From: Gudongella sp049310905
Lineage (GTDB): Bacteria; Bacillota; Clostridia; Tissierellales; Tissierellaceae
Direction: 5' to 3'
DNA: 64,000 bases
Assembly: GCF_049310905.1 (NCBI RefSeq)
Contig: NZ_JBMEMN010000008.1
Coordinates: 18,108-82,107 of the forward strand
Part shown: positions 1 to 9,395 of the stretch, piece after piece
Layout of the letters: every line of letters begins with the position of its first letter
Numbering within the stretch: position 1 is the first letter of the stretch
Translations under genes and position numbers: made by a program
Notes under the pieces: model-generated
The model's input: the letters and a program-made list of their open reading frames with translations, nothing else
Database searches by the model: none
What the model was told of the DNA's origin: nothing

Positions 1-518
1 GTTCACTTGTAGATGATGCATTAACTGATGGACGTACTCGTATTATGAATGATATACGTGATAGCTTAGTTGAAATGGTAGAAGCATATGATATTGGTAT
101 TGCAATTAGAAATGTAAACCTACAAGATGTAGACCTTCCTACAGATGAAGTTAGTGATGCTTTCAAGAAAGTCGCTTCAGCTCGTGAGGAGAGAATCACA
201 AAAATAAACCAAGCTAATCGCTATAAAAATGAAAAAATCAATACCGCCGAAGGGCAAAAGGCTGCTTTGATTAGTGAGGCAGAAGGTGTTAAGGTCAGCA
301 GAATTGAGCAAGCCCGTGGAGATGTTGCACAGTTTGATGCAATTTACTCAGAGTATGTTAACAACAAAGATATAACAAGTGACCGTCTTATGATAGAAAC
401 ACTGGAGCAAGTTTTACCAGATGTTCAAATATATGTAATGCAAGAGAACCAAGGGTCTAGCACAGTAAAATACTTACCTCTGGATCAAGTAAGACAAGGA
501 GGTAGTTATAGTGAATGA
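1..518 (+). CDS. hflK: HflK-like SPFH-domain membrane protease modulator, C-terminal part
   Basis: The reading frame is open from the left edge of the window (codons in frame from base 3), so only the C-terminal about 170 residues are present. They carry the HflK hallmark VNLQDVDLPTDEVSDAFKKV, followed by a charged coiled-coil stretch (SAREERITKINQANRY) and the conserved QVLPDVQIYVM end. HflK and HflC form a membrane-bound SPFH complex, facing the cell exterior, that restrains the FtsH protease in characterised bacteria. The stop overlaps the start of hflC by 8 bases, so the pair is translationally coupled. The N-terminal membrane anchor lies outside the window. Confidence 0.9.
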   Translation, partial: SLVDDALTDGRTRIMNDIRDSLVEMVEAYDIGIAIRNVNLQDVDLPTDEVSDAFKKVASAREERITKINQANRYKNEKINTAEGQKAALISEAEGVKVSRIEQARGDVAQFDAIYSEYVNNKDITSDRLMIETLEQVLPDVQIYVMQENQGSSTVKYLPLDQVRQGGSYSE

Positions 519-1494
519 TTTAATGAGAATGCTGAAAAAATTGTTTGATGATTTAAACGCATCTAAGCCAAGAGAAGAAGCTTCAAATCAGGATGCTGGG
601 CAAGCTCCTGAAGATCTTCTAAAAGGTCTATCATATATTGTTCCAATACTGGTTATAGTAATCCTTCTTGGATTGTTTGTTAAGAGCAATCTATATGTAG
701 TAAAAATGGATGAGTATGTGGTAGTTCGTCAATTTGGTGAAATCGTAAAAGTTGAAGATTCACCAGGGCTTAGATTTAAAATACCTTTTGTACAAACTAT
801 TGGTACACTACCAAAAAAAATTCTGTTTTATGATGTGCCTCCTGCAGAAATCAACACCTTGGATAAAAAGAGGATGATGGTTGACTATTATAGTCTTTGG
901 AGAGTAACTGATCCAAAACAAATGATAGAATCATTAAGGACTCTAAATGCTGCTGAAAGCAGATTAGGAGATATAGTTTATTCAAGCATCAGAACAGAAC
1001 TTGGTAAAATGAACTACGGAGATATTATTAATGATAAAAAAGATAGCCGTGGTGGTTTTGATGAGATTGTAAATGTGCAAGTTAATGAAACCCTAGACCG
1101 CAACCTAAGCGGTATTGAACTTGTTGATATTAAAATGAAAAGAGTAGATCTTCCAGTTTCCAATGAGGAATCGGTATATCAGAGAATGATTTCAGAACGT
1201 GAATCTACGGCACAAGAGTACCTTTCACAAGGTGATGCAGAAGCTCTTAAAATAGTTGCTGATACAGATAGGCAAGTAGCAGAAATGCTAGCGACAGCAA
1301 AAGCAGATGCAAAAACTATCGAGGCTGAGGGCGAGAAAGAAGCAGCCAGGATTTATAACTTGTCATACAGCAAGGATGCAGAATTCTTCAATATGTACCG
1401 ATCCTTGGAATCCTACAAAACAACTATAAATGGTGAAACAGTAATGATATTACCATTGGAATCACCATACTTGCAATATCTAGTAGGACGTTAG
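511..1494 (+). CDS. hflC: HflC-like SPFH-domain membrane protease modulator
   Basis: A 327-residue protein and the partner of the preceding HflK. Residues about 1-35 are a charged cytoplasmic lead, about 40-60 are a single membrane span (YIVPILVIVILLGLFV), and the rest is an SPFH/Band-7 domain (YVVKMDEYVVVRQFGEIVK, GLRFKIPFVQTI) ending in the coiled-coil AEGEKEAARIYN region typical of HflC. The start is GTG at 511, placed just after AAGGAGG at 496-502 and overlapping the hflK stop. HflKC modulates FtsH-dependent degradation of membrane proteins. The cytoplasmic extension before the membrane span is longer than in the enterobacterial protein. No clear terminator was seen downstream. Confidence 0.9.
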   Translation: MNDLMRMLKKLFDDLNASKPREEASNQDAGQAPEDLLKGLSYIVPILVIVILLGLFVKSNLYVVKMDEYVVVRQFGEIVKVEDSPGLRFKIPFVQTIGTLPKKILFYDVPPAEINTLDKKRMMVDYYSLWRVTDPKQMIESLRTLNAAESRLGDIVYSSIRTELGKMNYGDIINDKKDSRGGFDEIVNVQVNETLDRNLSGIELVDIKMKRVDLPVSNEESVYQRMISERESTAQEYLSQGDAEALKIVADTDRQVAEMLATAKADAKTIEAEGEKEAARIYNLSYSKDAEFFNMYRSLESYKTTINGETVMILPLESPYLQYLVGR

Positions 1495-1540
1495 GATTTT
1501 TGGATATACTCAAGTTTTTGACAATGAATACTATCATTTA

Positions 1541-1569
1541 TTCAGTGAAAACTTTCAATGTGATATAAT
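1541..1569 (+). promoter_or_regulatory. Possible promoter of the aldo/keto reductase gene
   Basis: TTCAGT (1541-1546) and TATAAT (1564-1569) are separated by 17 bases and lie about 50 bases upstream of the aldo/keto reductase start. The -10 is a perfect match and the -35 is weak. Confidence 0.4.
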
Positions 1570-1622
1570 ATAATCGTACTTTAAAAATCAGGATTGAATA
1601 ATAGAAGGGTGTGAATTATAGG

Positions 1623-2657
1623 ATGGAAAAGAGGATATTGGGCAGAACGAACTTTGAAGTTTCGGCAATTGGATTTGGTGGAATACCAATCCAAAGGGTA
1701 GATGAAGAAACTGCATATGAGCTTCTAGTGGAAGCACATAAGCAAGGAATCAACTTTATTGATACAGCAAGAGGCTATATGGAAAGTGAAAGCCTCTTAG
1801 GAATCGCCCTGGAGAGAATTGGAAGAGATAAATTCATTCTTGCAACCAAGTCCATGGCAAAAACCTATGATGCCGTAGTTGAAGAATTCGAAACCAGTCT
1901 GAAAAATTTAAGAACTGACTACATAGACCTTTTCCAGTTTCATAACGTCAGCAAGAAAGAGGACCTTGAAACCGTTATGGGAGAAAACGGTGCCCTTAAA
2001 GCCATCAAGGAGTACAAGGCAAAGGGAATCATTAAGGAAATCGGGATAACTAGCCATAGTGTTGAGCTTTTGGACATAGCAATAGATACAGGAGAATTCA
2101 GCACCATTCAGTATCCGTATAATCCAGTTGAAAAGCAGGGAGAACCAGTCTTTAAGAAGGCTAAGGAGAACAACCTGGGCGTTATTGTAATGAAGCCCCT
2201 TGCTGGAGGAGCAATCTCAAAAGGGGAACTTTCACTTAGGTTCATAATGGAGAATAAGGATATTACCGTTGCAATACCAGGCATGGATTCAGTTGAACAG
2301 GTAATAGAGAATGCCAGAGCAGGAAATGTAATGAGACCCCTGACAGACGATGAAAGAAGCATGTTGATGAAGGAAGCAGATACTCTTGGAGAGGAATTCT
2401 GCAGAAGATGTGGTTATTGTGCACCATGTACCGTAGGAATAGATATACCTACCCAGTTTATACTTGAGGGATACTATTCAAGATATAATCTTCAGGATTG
2501 GGCTATAGATAGATACCGTGGATTTGAAATCAGCGCAAAGGATTGTATTGAATGTGGCTTGTGCGAATCAAGATGCCCTTACAATCTTCCAATTGTAAAA
2601 ATGCTAAAGAATGTTGAGGAGAGACTGGGAGTAGAACCCAGCGAAACAAGTCACTAA
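1623..2657 (+). CDS. Aldo/keto reductase with C-terminal 2[4Fe-4S] ferredoxin domain
   Basis: About 344 residues. The N-terminal about 250 residues form the AKR TIM barrel: GFGGIPIQR near the start, the catalytic D/Y pair in NFIDTARGYMESE, K in LATKS, and H in LFQFHN. The last about 90 residues carry two cysteine clusters, CRRCGYCAPC and CIECGLCESRCPYNLP, which should bind iron-sulfur clusters. Ferredoxin-tailed AKRs are common in anaerobes and are usually of unknown substrate; the clusters suggest electron exchange with ferredoxin as well as NAD(P)H. I prefer ATG 1623, because the protein then begins MEKRILGRTNFEVS as in the family. GTG 1611 is in frame but lies only one base after the AGAAGGG motif. 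Confidence 0.85.
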   Translation: MEKRILGRTNFEVSAIGFGGIPIQRVDEETAYELLVEAHKQGINFIDTARGYMESESLLGIALERIGRDKFILATKSMAKTYDAVVEEFETSLKNLRTDYIDLFQFHNVSKKEDLETVMGENGALKAIKEYKAKGIIKEIGITSHSVELLDIAIDTGEFSTIQYPYNPVEKQGEPVFKKAKENNLGVIVMKPLAGGAISKGELSLRFIMENKDITVAIPGMDSVEQVIENARAGNVMRPLTDDERSMLMKEADTLGEEFCRRCGYCAPCTVGIDIPTQFILEGYYSRYNLQDWAIDRYRGFEISAKDCIECGLCESRCPYNLPIVKMLKNVEERLGVEPSETSH

Positions 2658-2846
2658 ATGACTTAGTTGAGCTGTTGGTACTACCCCTGTTGAAGCCCTA
2701 GACATGCTTTGAGGAGTACAACATCTCAAAGCATAGACAGGTCTCATGTCAAAAATCCCCAATTAAGCAAGTTTAGCGATGCTTGATTGGATTGGATTTG
2801 ACGGCCAGAGTCGGTGAGGTTCAAAGCGACAGAAAGGGAGCATTGG

Positions 2847-2900
2847 ACCCACGACTTACGGCGCTGGAGTAGAACCCACGACTTACGGCACTGGAGTAGA
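2847..2900. repeat. Two tandem copies of a 27-bp unit
   Basis: Unit 1 (2847-2873) and unit 2 (2874-2900) both begin ACCCACGACTTACGGC and end CTGGAGTAGA. They differ at one base (G or A at unit position 17) and abut with no spacer. The function is unknown. Confidence 0.9.
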
Positions 2901-2982
2901 AGCTTAATTAACAAGATTATAACCTGAAATCTATATTACTTAAGTTAAGTGTACCAGTATAAAAAGAGCATATGAATTAAGC

Positions 2983-3022
2983 AAAACACACCAGTTGACG
3001 ATTTATTGAACTGGTGTGTTTT
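2983..3022. terminator. Terminator-like inverted repeat
   Basis: AAAACACACCAGTT (2983-2996) pairs perfectly with AACTGGTGTGTTTT (3009-3022) around a 12-base loop. The A and T tails on either side would let it work in both directions. It insulates the GGDEF-EAL pair from upstream transcription. Confidence 0.8.
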
Positions 3023-3220
3023 GTATTAACTACAAAATTAACAATTATTAGAAATGTATATGTATAGCGTGAACTTTAGTTTTGTTAAATATCTCCAATA
3101 TCAATAAAATACACATTTTTCAAAGAATTATGTTTATTATTTACAAATATTACTATATACTTAGATGTATTAATCTTTAAGAGGGGTTTACCATATATCT
3201 AGAAGGGAGGCCGTTATGTA

Positions 3221-6200
3221 ATGCTAAGAGAGTTACCATTAAATGAGATATATTCAATTATTTTTTATGCAGCTGCAACCACATATATTCTTGTTGGGGT
3301 ATACATTCTTACACAAAGTGTTGAAAGTAAGCTAAATCAGATTTTCTTCCTCATGACCATATCCTTGGGGATATGGGCTTTCAGCTATAGCATTGCCACA
3401 TCTGCAACAACATATCATGAAGCTTTGATGTGGCACAGAGTTAGCTCTCTGGGATGGGGAATAATGTATAGCATTCTTTTGCATTTCTTCTTAATTCTTA
3501 CCAATAGATACAAACTATTAGAAAACAAAATGACATATGTAATCCTCTATTTTCCAGCTCTTATCAATATATTTTACTTTGGTATTAACACCAAAACAGC
3601 GGCAACTGGATTTAATGTCATTCAGACAAGTTCAGGATGGGTGGATGCTTCCACAGGAGGGATATTAAATATCTATTTCTATACATATTACCTTGCTTTT
3701 ACAATAGCTGGTTTCATTGTAATCTGGACTTGGGATAGAATTAGAAAAGAGAATAGAGCAAAGGGAACAGCTGTTTTAATAACCATTACAATGCTATTAG
3801 GAATAACCTTAGGAAGTTTGACAGATCTTTTTTTTACAAGCTCAATTCTAGATCCCAAGCTAAATATGGGAGTAGTGTTTTCCTTGATACCAATTTCATC
3901 TATAATCCTGGTCTTTAAAAAACATGGGATTATCCAAGATGAAAGTCAAACAGACGTTTTTATTGCAGGAAATATCTTCACAAAAGAAAAAAGGATGAAT
4001 TTTTTTAAAATGATATCCTATGTGTTTATAGCAGGGAGCATTTCTTATGTGATATTGGATTATATTATGATTGGCAAAGAAATTACTAGTGTATTAAAAT
4101 TTAGTGGTATTGTTCTTTTCATAGGAGTGTATTTGAGAATTATGCCTCACTCTGGCAAGGATGAACGTTCTCAAGATATACAATTGGGAATTGTTATGGC
4201 GCTAGTTACTCCAATACTGTATTTACACTATATGCAATACGGTTATAACAGTGTTATTTGGTCTGTGCCTATCTTCCTAATGATTCTTTCAATAGTGTTT
4301 AATAATAGGATAGTTTTAATTATGACATTAGTATCTGCTGCTCTGGTTGAAACTGTATCAGCTGCAAGAAATGGTAGTTTTGTTGTAACAATAGGAAGAG
4401 TTGACTACCAGCAGCGATTAGCAATTTACTTTCTGCTGGCAGGTATAGTCTATTACATAAGTCATATCTATCGCCAAAGATTAGATGAACACGAAAAACA
4501 AATAGAAGTTCAAAGAGAAGTTTCCAGAATTTCTTCGGAATTTGTTGGCATTAATTCTGAAAATATTGATGCAAGAATAGATGATGTTCTAAGAATGTGT
4601 GGTACATTCTTTGGAATAGATCATGCATTCATGTTTAGGTTATCAAATGACATGTCAGTAGCACATTACACAAACGAGTGGTGTGCTGATGGAATTCCTC
4701 CTACTAAAGGGAGAATGGAAACACTAAATGTCAATGACTTTCCATGGTGGATGAAACAGCTTAAATCAAATACAACTATGCATATAAGTGAATTGGCTGA
4801 GTTACCCTTAGAAGCCCAAGAAGAGAGACAACTAATGACTAGGCAAAATATTAAGTCAATGAGTTCAATTAGTATAGTAAATCAGAATAAAACACTAGGA
4901 ATTCTAGGATTTAATGCCATAAGAAAGAAAAGTGTCTGGAAACCGGAGCATCAAGAAGTTCTGCAGATACTCACCAACATGATATCAGATGCCCTTGTAA
5001 AGATTGAAGCCGAGAAGAAAATCAATCAGATGGCATATTATGACAATCTCACTAATCTGCCAAACAGAATATACTTTAACATGGAGCTGGATCAGATGCT
5101 CAAATTGGCAAAAAGAAATGAGAGATTAGTTGGAGTACTATTTCTTGACCTTGACCTCTTCAAATCCATAAATGATAGCTTGGGTCATGAGGCGGGTGAC
5201 AAACTGCTTGTAACAATTGGAGAGAGATTGACAAGCCTTCTCAGAGAATCAGATATGGCATGCAGGTTTGGAGGAGATGAATTTCTAATCATGCTTCCCC
5301 ACATGAAAAACCATGAAAACATAAGAAAAGCAACAGAAAAGATAATGAGGGCATTTGAAGAGCCGGTAACAATAGATGGACAGGATTTTTATGTTACTGC
5401 AAGTAGTGGAGTTGCAGTATATCCACTTGATGGAGAGGATTCAGAAACCCTTGTAAAAAATGCAGACCTTGCAATGTATGAGTCAAAGAGCAAGGGGAAA
5501 AACAGATACACATTCTGCACACCAATAATGAAGGAAGAAATAAGGGAAAAGGTCCAGCTATCGAATGACCTTTACAGGGCATTGGAAAGAGAAGAGCTCG
5601 TACTTTATTACCAGCCACAGCTAAGTATCGAAACAGGAAAGATAATAGGACTTGAAGCCCTCATAAGGTGGATGCATCCAGAAAGAGGAATGATATCCCC
5701 GGGAGTATTCATACCAATGGCAGAGCAGACAGGACTAATCCAGTCCATTGGAGATTGGGTAATAAAGACAGCCAGCAGACAGAATAAAATCTGGCAGCAA
5801 GAAGGATATGATCCAGTAGCAGTGGCAGTAAATATATCAGTGGAACAATTTAGAGGATCACAGCTTGTCGAAGTTGTATCAGAAGCATTGAAGGAGAGCA
5901 AATTGGAACCCCAGTACCTGGAGCTTGAAATAACAGAGTCAATAGCCATCCAGGAACCAGACTATATAATAGGAGTCTTGGAAAGATTAAAGAGCCTGGG
6001 AGTATCAATTGCAATAGATGATTTTGGAACAGAGTACTCATCCCTAAGCAGACTCAAAGAGCTACCAGTGGACAAGCTAAAGATGGCAATGGAATTTGTT
6101 CAGGGAATAGATAAGGACAGCAAGGACAAGGCAATAGCAACAGTGATAATCAATTTGGCCAAAAGCCTTGGATTAAGGGTAATAGCAGAGGGTGTAGAGA

Positions 6201-6304
6201 AGAAGGGGCAGCTTGATTTTCTAAGGGACAGAGCATGTGATGAAGCTCAAGGATATTATTTTTACAGACCAATGCCAGTTGAGGAAGTCGAAAAAATACT
6301 ATAG
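3221..6304 (+). CDS. Membrane sensor with GAF, GGDEF and EAL domains (c-di-GMP turnover), copy 1
   Basis: 1027 residues. The N-terminal about 230 residues hold seven or so membrane spans resembling the 7TM sensor module of some histidine kinases. A second membrane block follows (about 260-405), then a short helix, a GAF-like sensor (about 430-590), GGDEF and EAL. The cyclase site is intact (GGDEF at 684-688), with an inhibitory I-site RESD five residues before it. The EAL motif is at 812-814, and the metal and catalytic residues look present (AVNIS, LEITES, AIDDFG, EGVE). Loop 6 reads DFGTEYSS, where most active enzymes have DFGTGYSS, so the phosphodiesterase may be altered. The start is ATG 3221 behind GGAGG (3206-3210). 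It lies 12 bases before a close paralogue. Confidence 0.93.
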   Translation: MLRELPLNEIYSIIFYAAATTYILVGVYILTQSVESKLNQIFFLMTISLGIWAFSYSIATSATTYHEALMWHRVSSLGWGIMYSILLHFFLILTNRYKLLENKMTYVILYFPALINIFYFGINTKTAATGFNVIQTSSGWVDASTGGILNIYFYTYYLAFTIAGFIVIWTWDRIRKENRAKGTAVLITITMLLGITLGSLTDLFFTSSILDPKLNMGVVFSLIPISSIILVFKKHGIIQDESQTDVFIAGNIFTKEKRMNFFKMISYVFIAGSISYVILDYIMIGKEITSVLKFSGIVLFIGVYLRIMPHSGKDERSQDIQLGIVMALVTPILYLHYMQYGYNSVIWSVPIFLMILSIVFNNRIVLIMTLVSAALVETVSAARNGSFVVTIGRVDYQQRLAIYFLLAGIVYYISHIYRQRLDEHEKQIEVQREVSRISSEFVGINSENIDARIDDVLRMCGTFFGIDHAFMFRLSNDMSVAHYTNEWCADGIPPTKGRMETLNVNDFPWWMKQLKSNTTMHISELAELPLEAQEERQLMTRQNIKSMSSISIVNQNKTLGILGFNAIRKKSVWKPEHQEVLQILTNMISDALVKIEAEKKINQMAYYDNLTNLPNRIYFNMELDQMLKLAKRNERLVGVLFLDLDLFKSINDSLGHEAGDKLLVTIGERLTSLLRESDMACRFGGDEFLIMLPHMKNHENIRKATEKIMRAFEEPVTIDGQDFYVTASSGVAVYPLDGEDSETLVKNADLAMYESKSKGKNRYTFCTPIMKEEIREKVQLSNDLYRALEREELVLYYQPQLSIETGKIIGLEALIRWMHPERGMISPGVFIPMAEQTGLIQSIGDWVIKTASRQNKIWQQEGYDPVAVAVNISVEQFRGSQLVEVVSEALKESKLEPQYLELEITESIAIQEPDYIIGVLERLKSLGVSIAIDDFGTEYSSLSRLKELPVDKLKMAMEFVQGIDKDSKDKAIATVIINLAKSLGLRVIAEGVEKKGQLDFLRDRACDEAQGYYFYRPMPVEEVEKIL

Positions 6305-6316
6305 CTAGGAGATAAT

Positions 6317-9300
6317 ATGAATGCACAAGCAGAAATAATTTCAATCATAGTATTCGCTTTTTTAATTATATATGGAATTTTTGGTACATACACACTTTCA
6401 TTAAACCCTAGTTCCAAAATGAATAGGATGTTCTTCTTAATCAGCATTTTTCTTTGTGTATGGGCATTTGCAATTGCAATGGGAAATGTTGCTCCGAACT
6501 ACGAGACTGCCATATTGTGGAGAAGAGCAGGATCGCTTGGATGGGGCGTCCTTTATAGCTTGTTGTTACACTATTTACTAATGTTAACTGGCAGAGCAAA
6601 TCTATTGAAGTCAAAAATGACATATATATTTTTATATCTTCCAGTTCTAGTAAATATCTTGTTTTTTGGTCTCTATAGCCCGGTTGCTATAACCCAATAC
6701 AATTTAATCCAAATAAAAACAGGTTGGGTTAATGTTCCAACTGGAAGTATTGGGGACATCTTTTTCAATTCTTACTATCTCTTGTTTTCATTGCTCAGTT
6801 TAATTACAATATGGACCTGGGAAAATGTAGCAAATGATAAAAGAAGAAAAAGAATTGTGCATATTATAAGCATTACGTTCACCATGGGAATCCTTGGGGG
6901 ATTTATCATAGATACTATGTTTCATCAATTGCCTCAGTTGAGTGTTCTATTTGCATGTTTTCCATTGGCAGGAATAAACTATTCCATTAGAAAACAAAAT
7001 TTAATGGGTGCTCACAATGAGAAAGGATATGAAGACAAAGACTTATTTGTCTATGAAAGGAGAACTCAGTTCTACAACTATCTCTCATATGCTGTAATAG
7101 CAGGAAGTGTTCTAAACATAATGTTTTACTCTCACGAAATGATAAAAATTCAATCAATCCTTACAATGAGTTTAGTGATATTAGTGTTTGGTATTACAAT
7201 TAGACTTATCCCACTATTACAAGTCTCTAGTGCAAAACAAGATACAATTCTTTTGATTTTGTTGCCTGTTTTCATTGTACTGATACTATTGTACTTTACT
7301 AGGCACTATGGTAATAATGCCGTTTGGCCAATACCAATTATTTTTCTCACTGCAAGTGTAATGTTTAGGCAGAAAAGTTTTTTTTACTCGACTTTGGCAA
7401 TTACATTATTGTATCACTTTTGGTCATTGACGACAGAACCAGTTTCAGAGATAACTGTGGGTGCTTTTGAGTACACATCACATATTACAATGTATTTTGT
7501 GATTGCTGCACTAGCTTCATATGTAAATAAGACATATCGAAAAAGACTTGCAGATCATGAAAAGCAAATAGAAATTCAAAGAGAGATATCCAGAATATCT
7601 TCAGAATTTGCAGGAGCAAATCCAATGAATATAAACGAAAAGATTAATGATGTCTTTAAGCTGTGTGGAACATTTTTTGGAATAGAGCATTCATTCATGT
7701 TTAGATTTTCAAATGATATGTCAGAAGCATATTACTCTAATGAATGGTTTGGTGAGGGAAATTCGCCAGCTAAGGGTAAAACTGAAACGCTATCCATCAA
7801 TGACTATCCATGGTGGATGGAAAAGCTTCAAAATAACAACAGGGTTTTTATTAGAGACGTAGACAATCTTCCTGATGAAGCAGTCTCGGTTAAGCAATTT
7901 ATGCAAAACCAGCATATAAAGTCTCTCATATCAGTAGCTATGCATGATAAGGATCGTTTGATTGGATTTCTTGGATTTGATGTTTCAAGAAGCGAGAAGA
8001 CCTGGGAGCTGGAACATCAGGCGGTTCTTCAGATACTCGCCAACATAATCTCAGATGCTCTGGTAAAGATTGAAGCCGAGAAAAGAATCAATCAGATGGC
8101 ATATTATGATAATCTGACAAATCTACCAAACAGAATATACTTTAACATGGAGCTAGATCAGATGCTCAAATTGGCAAAAAGAAATGAGAAATTAGTGGGA
8201 GTACTATTTCTTGACCTTGACCTCTTCAAATCCATAAACGATAGCTTGGGTCATGAGGCGGGTGACAAACTGCTTATAACAATTGGAGACAGATTGACAA
8301 ACCTTCTCAGAGAATCAGATATGGCATGCAGGTTTGGAGGAGATGAATTCCTAATCATGCTTCCCCAGATGAAAAATCTAGAAGATATCAGAAAAGCAAC
8401 AGAAAAGATAATGAAAGCATTTGAAGAGCCGGTAACAATAAATGGACAGGATTTTTATGTTACGGCAAGCAGTGGAGTTGCAGTGTATCCACTAGATGGT
8501 GAGGATTCAGAAACCCTGATAAAGAATTCAGACCTTGCAATGTATGAATCAAAGAACAAAGGCAGAAACAGATATACATTCTGCACACCAATAATGAAGG
8601 AAGAAATAAGGGAAAAAGTTCAGCTATCGAATGATCTTTACAGGGCATTGGAAAGAGAAGAGCTCGTACTTTTTTATCAGCCACAATTAAGTATTGAAAC
8701 AGGAGAGATAATAGGACTTGAAGCTCTTATAAGGTGGATACATCCAGAAAGGGGAATTATATCGCCTGGAGTATTTATACCGATGGCAGAGCAGACAGGA
8801 CTAATCCAGTCCATCGGAGAATGGGTAATAAAGACAGCCAGCAAACAAAATAAAACCTGGCAGCAAAAAGGATATGATCCAATAGCAGTGGCAGTAAATA
8901 TATCAGTGGAACAATTTAGAGGATCACAGCTTGTTGAAGTTGTAGCAGAAGCATTGAAGGAGAGCAAACTGGAACCCAAGTATCTGGAGCTTGAAATAAC
9001 AGAGTCAATAGCCATCCAGGGACCAGACTATATAATAGGAGTCTTGGAAAGCTTAAAGAGCCTTGGAGTATCAATTGCAATAGATGACTTTGGAACAGAG
9101 TACTCATCCCTAAGTAGACTCAAAGAACTACCAGTGGACAAGCTAAAGATGGCAATGGAATTTGTTCAGGGAATAGATAAGGACAGCAAGGACAAGTCAA
9201 TAGCAACGGTGATAATCAATCTGGCCAAAAGCCTTGGATTAAAGATAATAGCAGAAGGTGTTGAGAAGAAGGGTCAGCTTGATTTTCTAAGGGATAGAGC

Positions 9301-9382
9301 ATGTGATGAAGCTCAAGGATTCTTTTTTTACAGACCAATGCCAGTTGAGGAAGTTGAAAAATTGTTGAATTTAAAACGTTAG
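6317..9382 (+). CDS. Membrane sensor with GAF, GGDEF and EAL domains (c-di-GMP turnover), copy 2
   Basis: 1021 residues with the same architecture as the preceding gene: 7TM-like N-terminus, second membrane block, GAF-like region, GGDEF (674-678) with RESD I-site, EAL (802-804), and the same DFGTEYSS variation. The sensor half is clearly diverged from copy 1. From about residue 565 onward the two proteins are near identical, at the DNA level too, so the pair probably arose by tandem duplication with the catalytic half kept alike by gene conversion. Different N-termini with the same output suggest two signals feeding one c-di-GMP pool. The start is ATG 6317 after TAGGAGA, and the two genes are co-transcribed. 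Confidence 0.93.
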   Translation: MNAQAEIISIIVFAFLIIYGIFGTYTLSLNPSSKMNRMFFLISIFLCVWAFAIAMGNVAPNYETAILWRRAGSLGWGVLYSLLLHYLLMLTGRANLLKSKMTYIFLYLPVLVNILFFGLYSPVAITQYNLIQIKTGWVNVPTGSIGDIFFNSYYLLFSLLSLITIWTWENVANDKRRKRIVHIISITFTMGILGGFIIDTMFHQLPQLSVLFACFPLAGINYSIRKQNLMGAHNEKGYEDKDLFVYERRTQFYNYLSYAVIAGSVLNIMFYSHEMIKIQSILTMSLVILVFGITIRLIPLLQVSSAKQDTILLILLPVFIVLILLYFTRHYGNNAVWPIPIIFLTASVMFRQKSFFYSTLAITLLYHFWSLTTEPVSEITVGAFEYTSHITMYFVIAALASYVNKTYRKRLADHEKQIEIQREISRISSEFAGANPMNINEKINDVFKLCGTFFGIEHSFMFRFSNDMSEAYYSNEWFGEGNSPAKGKTETLSINDYPWWMEKLQNNNRVFIRDVDNLPDEAVSVKQFMQNQHIKSLISVAMHDKDRLIGFLGFDVSRSEKTWELEHQAVLQILANIISDALVKIEAEKRINQMAYYDNLTNLPNRIYFNMELDQMLKLAKRNEKLVGVLFLDLDLFKSINDSLGHEAGDKLLITIGDRLTNLLRESDMACRFGGDEFLIMLPQMKNLEDIRKATEKIMKAFEEPVTINGQDFYVTASSGVAVYPLDGEDSETLIKNSDLAMYESKNKGRNRYTFCTPIMKEEIREKVQLSNDLYRALEREELVLFYQPQLSIETGEIIGLEALIRWIHPERGIISPGVFIPMAEQTGLIQSIGEWVIKTASKQNKTWQQKGYDPIAVAVNISVEQFRGSQLVEVVAEALKESKLEPKYLELEITESIAIQGPDYIIGVLESLKSLGVSIAIDDFGTEYSSLSRLKELPVDKLKMAMEFVQGIDKDSKDKSIATVIINLAKSLGLKIIAEGVEKKGQLDFLRDRACDEAQGFFFYRPMPVEEVEKLLNLKR

Positions 9383-9395
9383 GAGTAGAAGCTTA

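Larger units (their letters stand above)
2658..3220. other. Gene-free spacer with hairpin, tandem repeat and terminator
   Basis: No credible gene lies between the aldo/keto reductase and the first GGDEF-EAL gene. The stretch holds a 10-bp hairpin (ATGCTTTGAG 2704-2713 with CTCAAAGCAT 2725-2734), a 27-bp unit repeated in tandem (2847-2900), and a terminator-like inverted repeat (2983-3022). Bases 2680-2900 are visibly richer in G and C than the surroundings, as in structured RNA genes or remnants of mobile DNA, but I do not recognise a family. Confidence 0.6.

Noticed and set aside
2847..2900. Tandem 27-bp units as a CRISPR array
   Set aside because: The two units abut without spacers, there are only two, and no cas gene is in the window.
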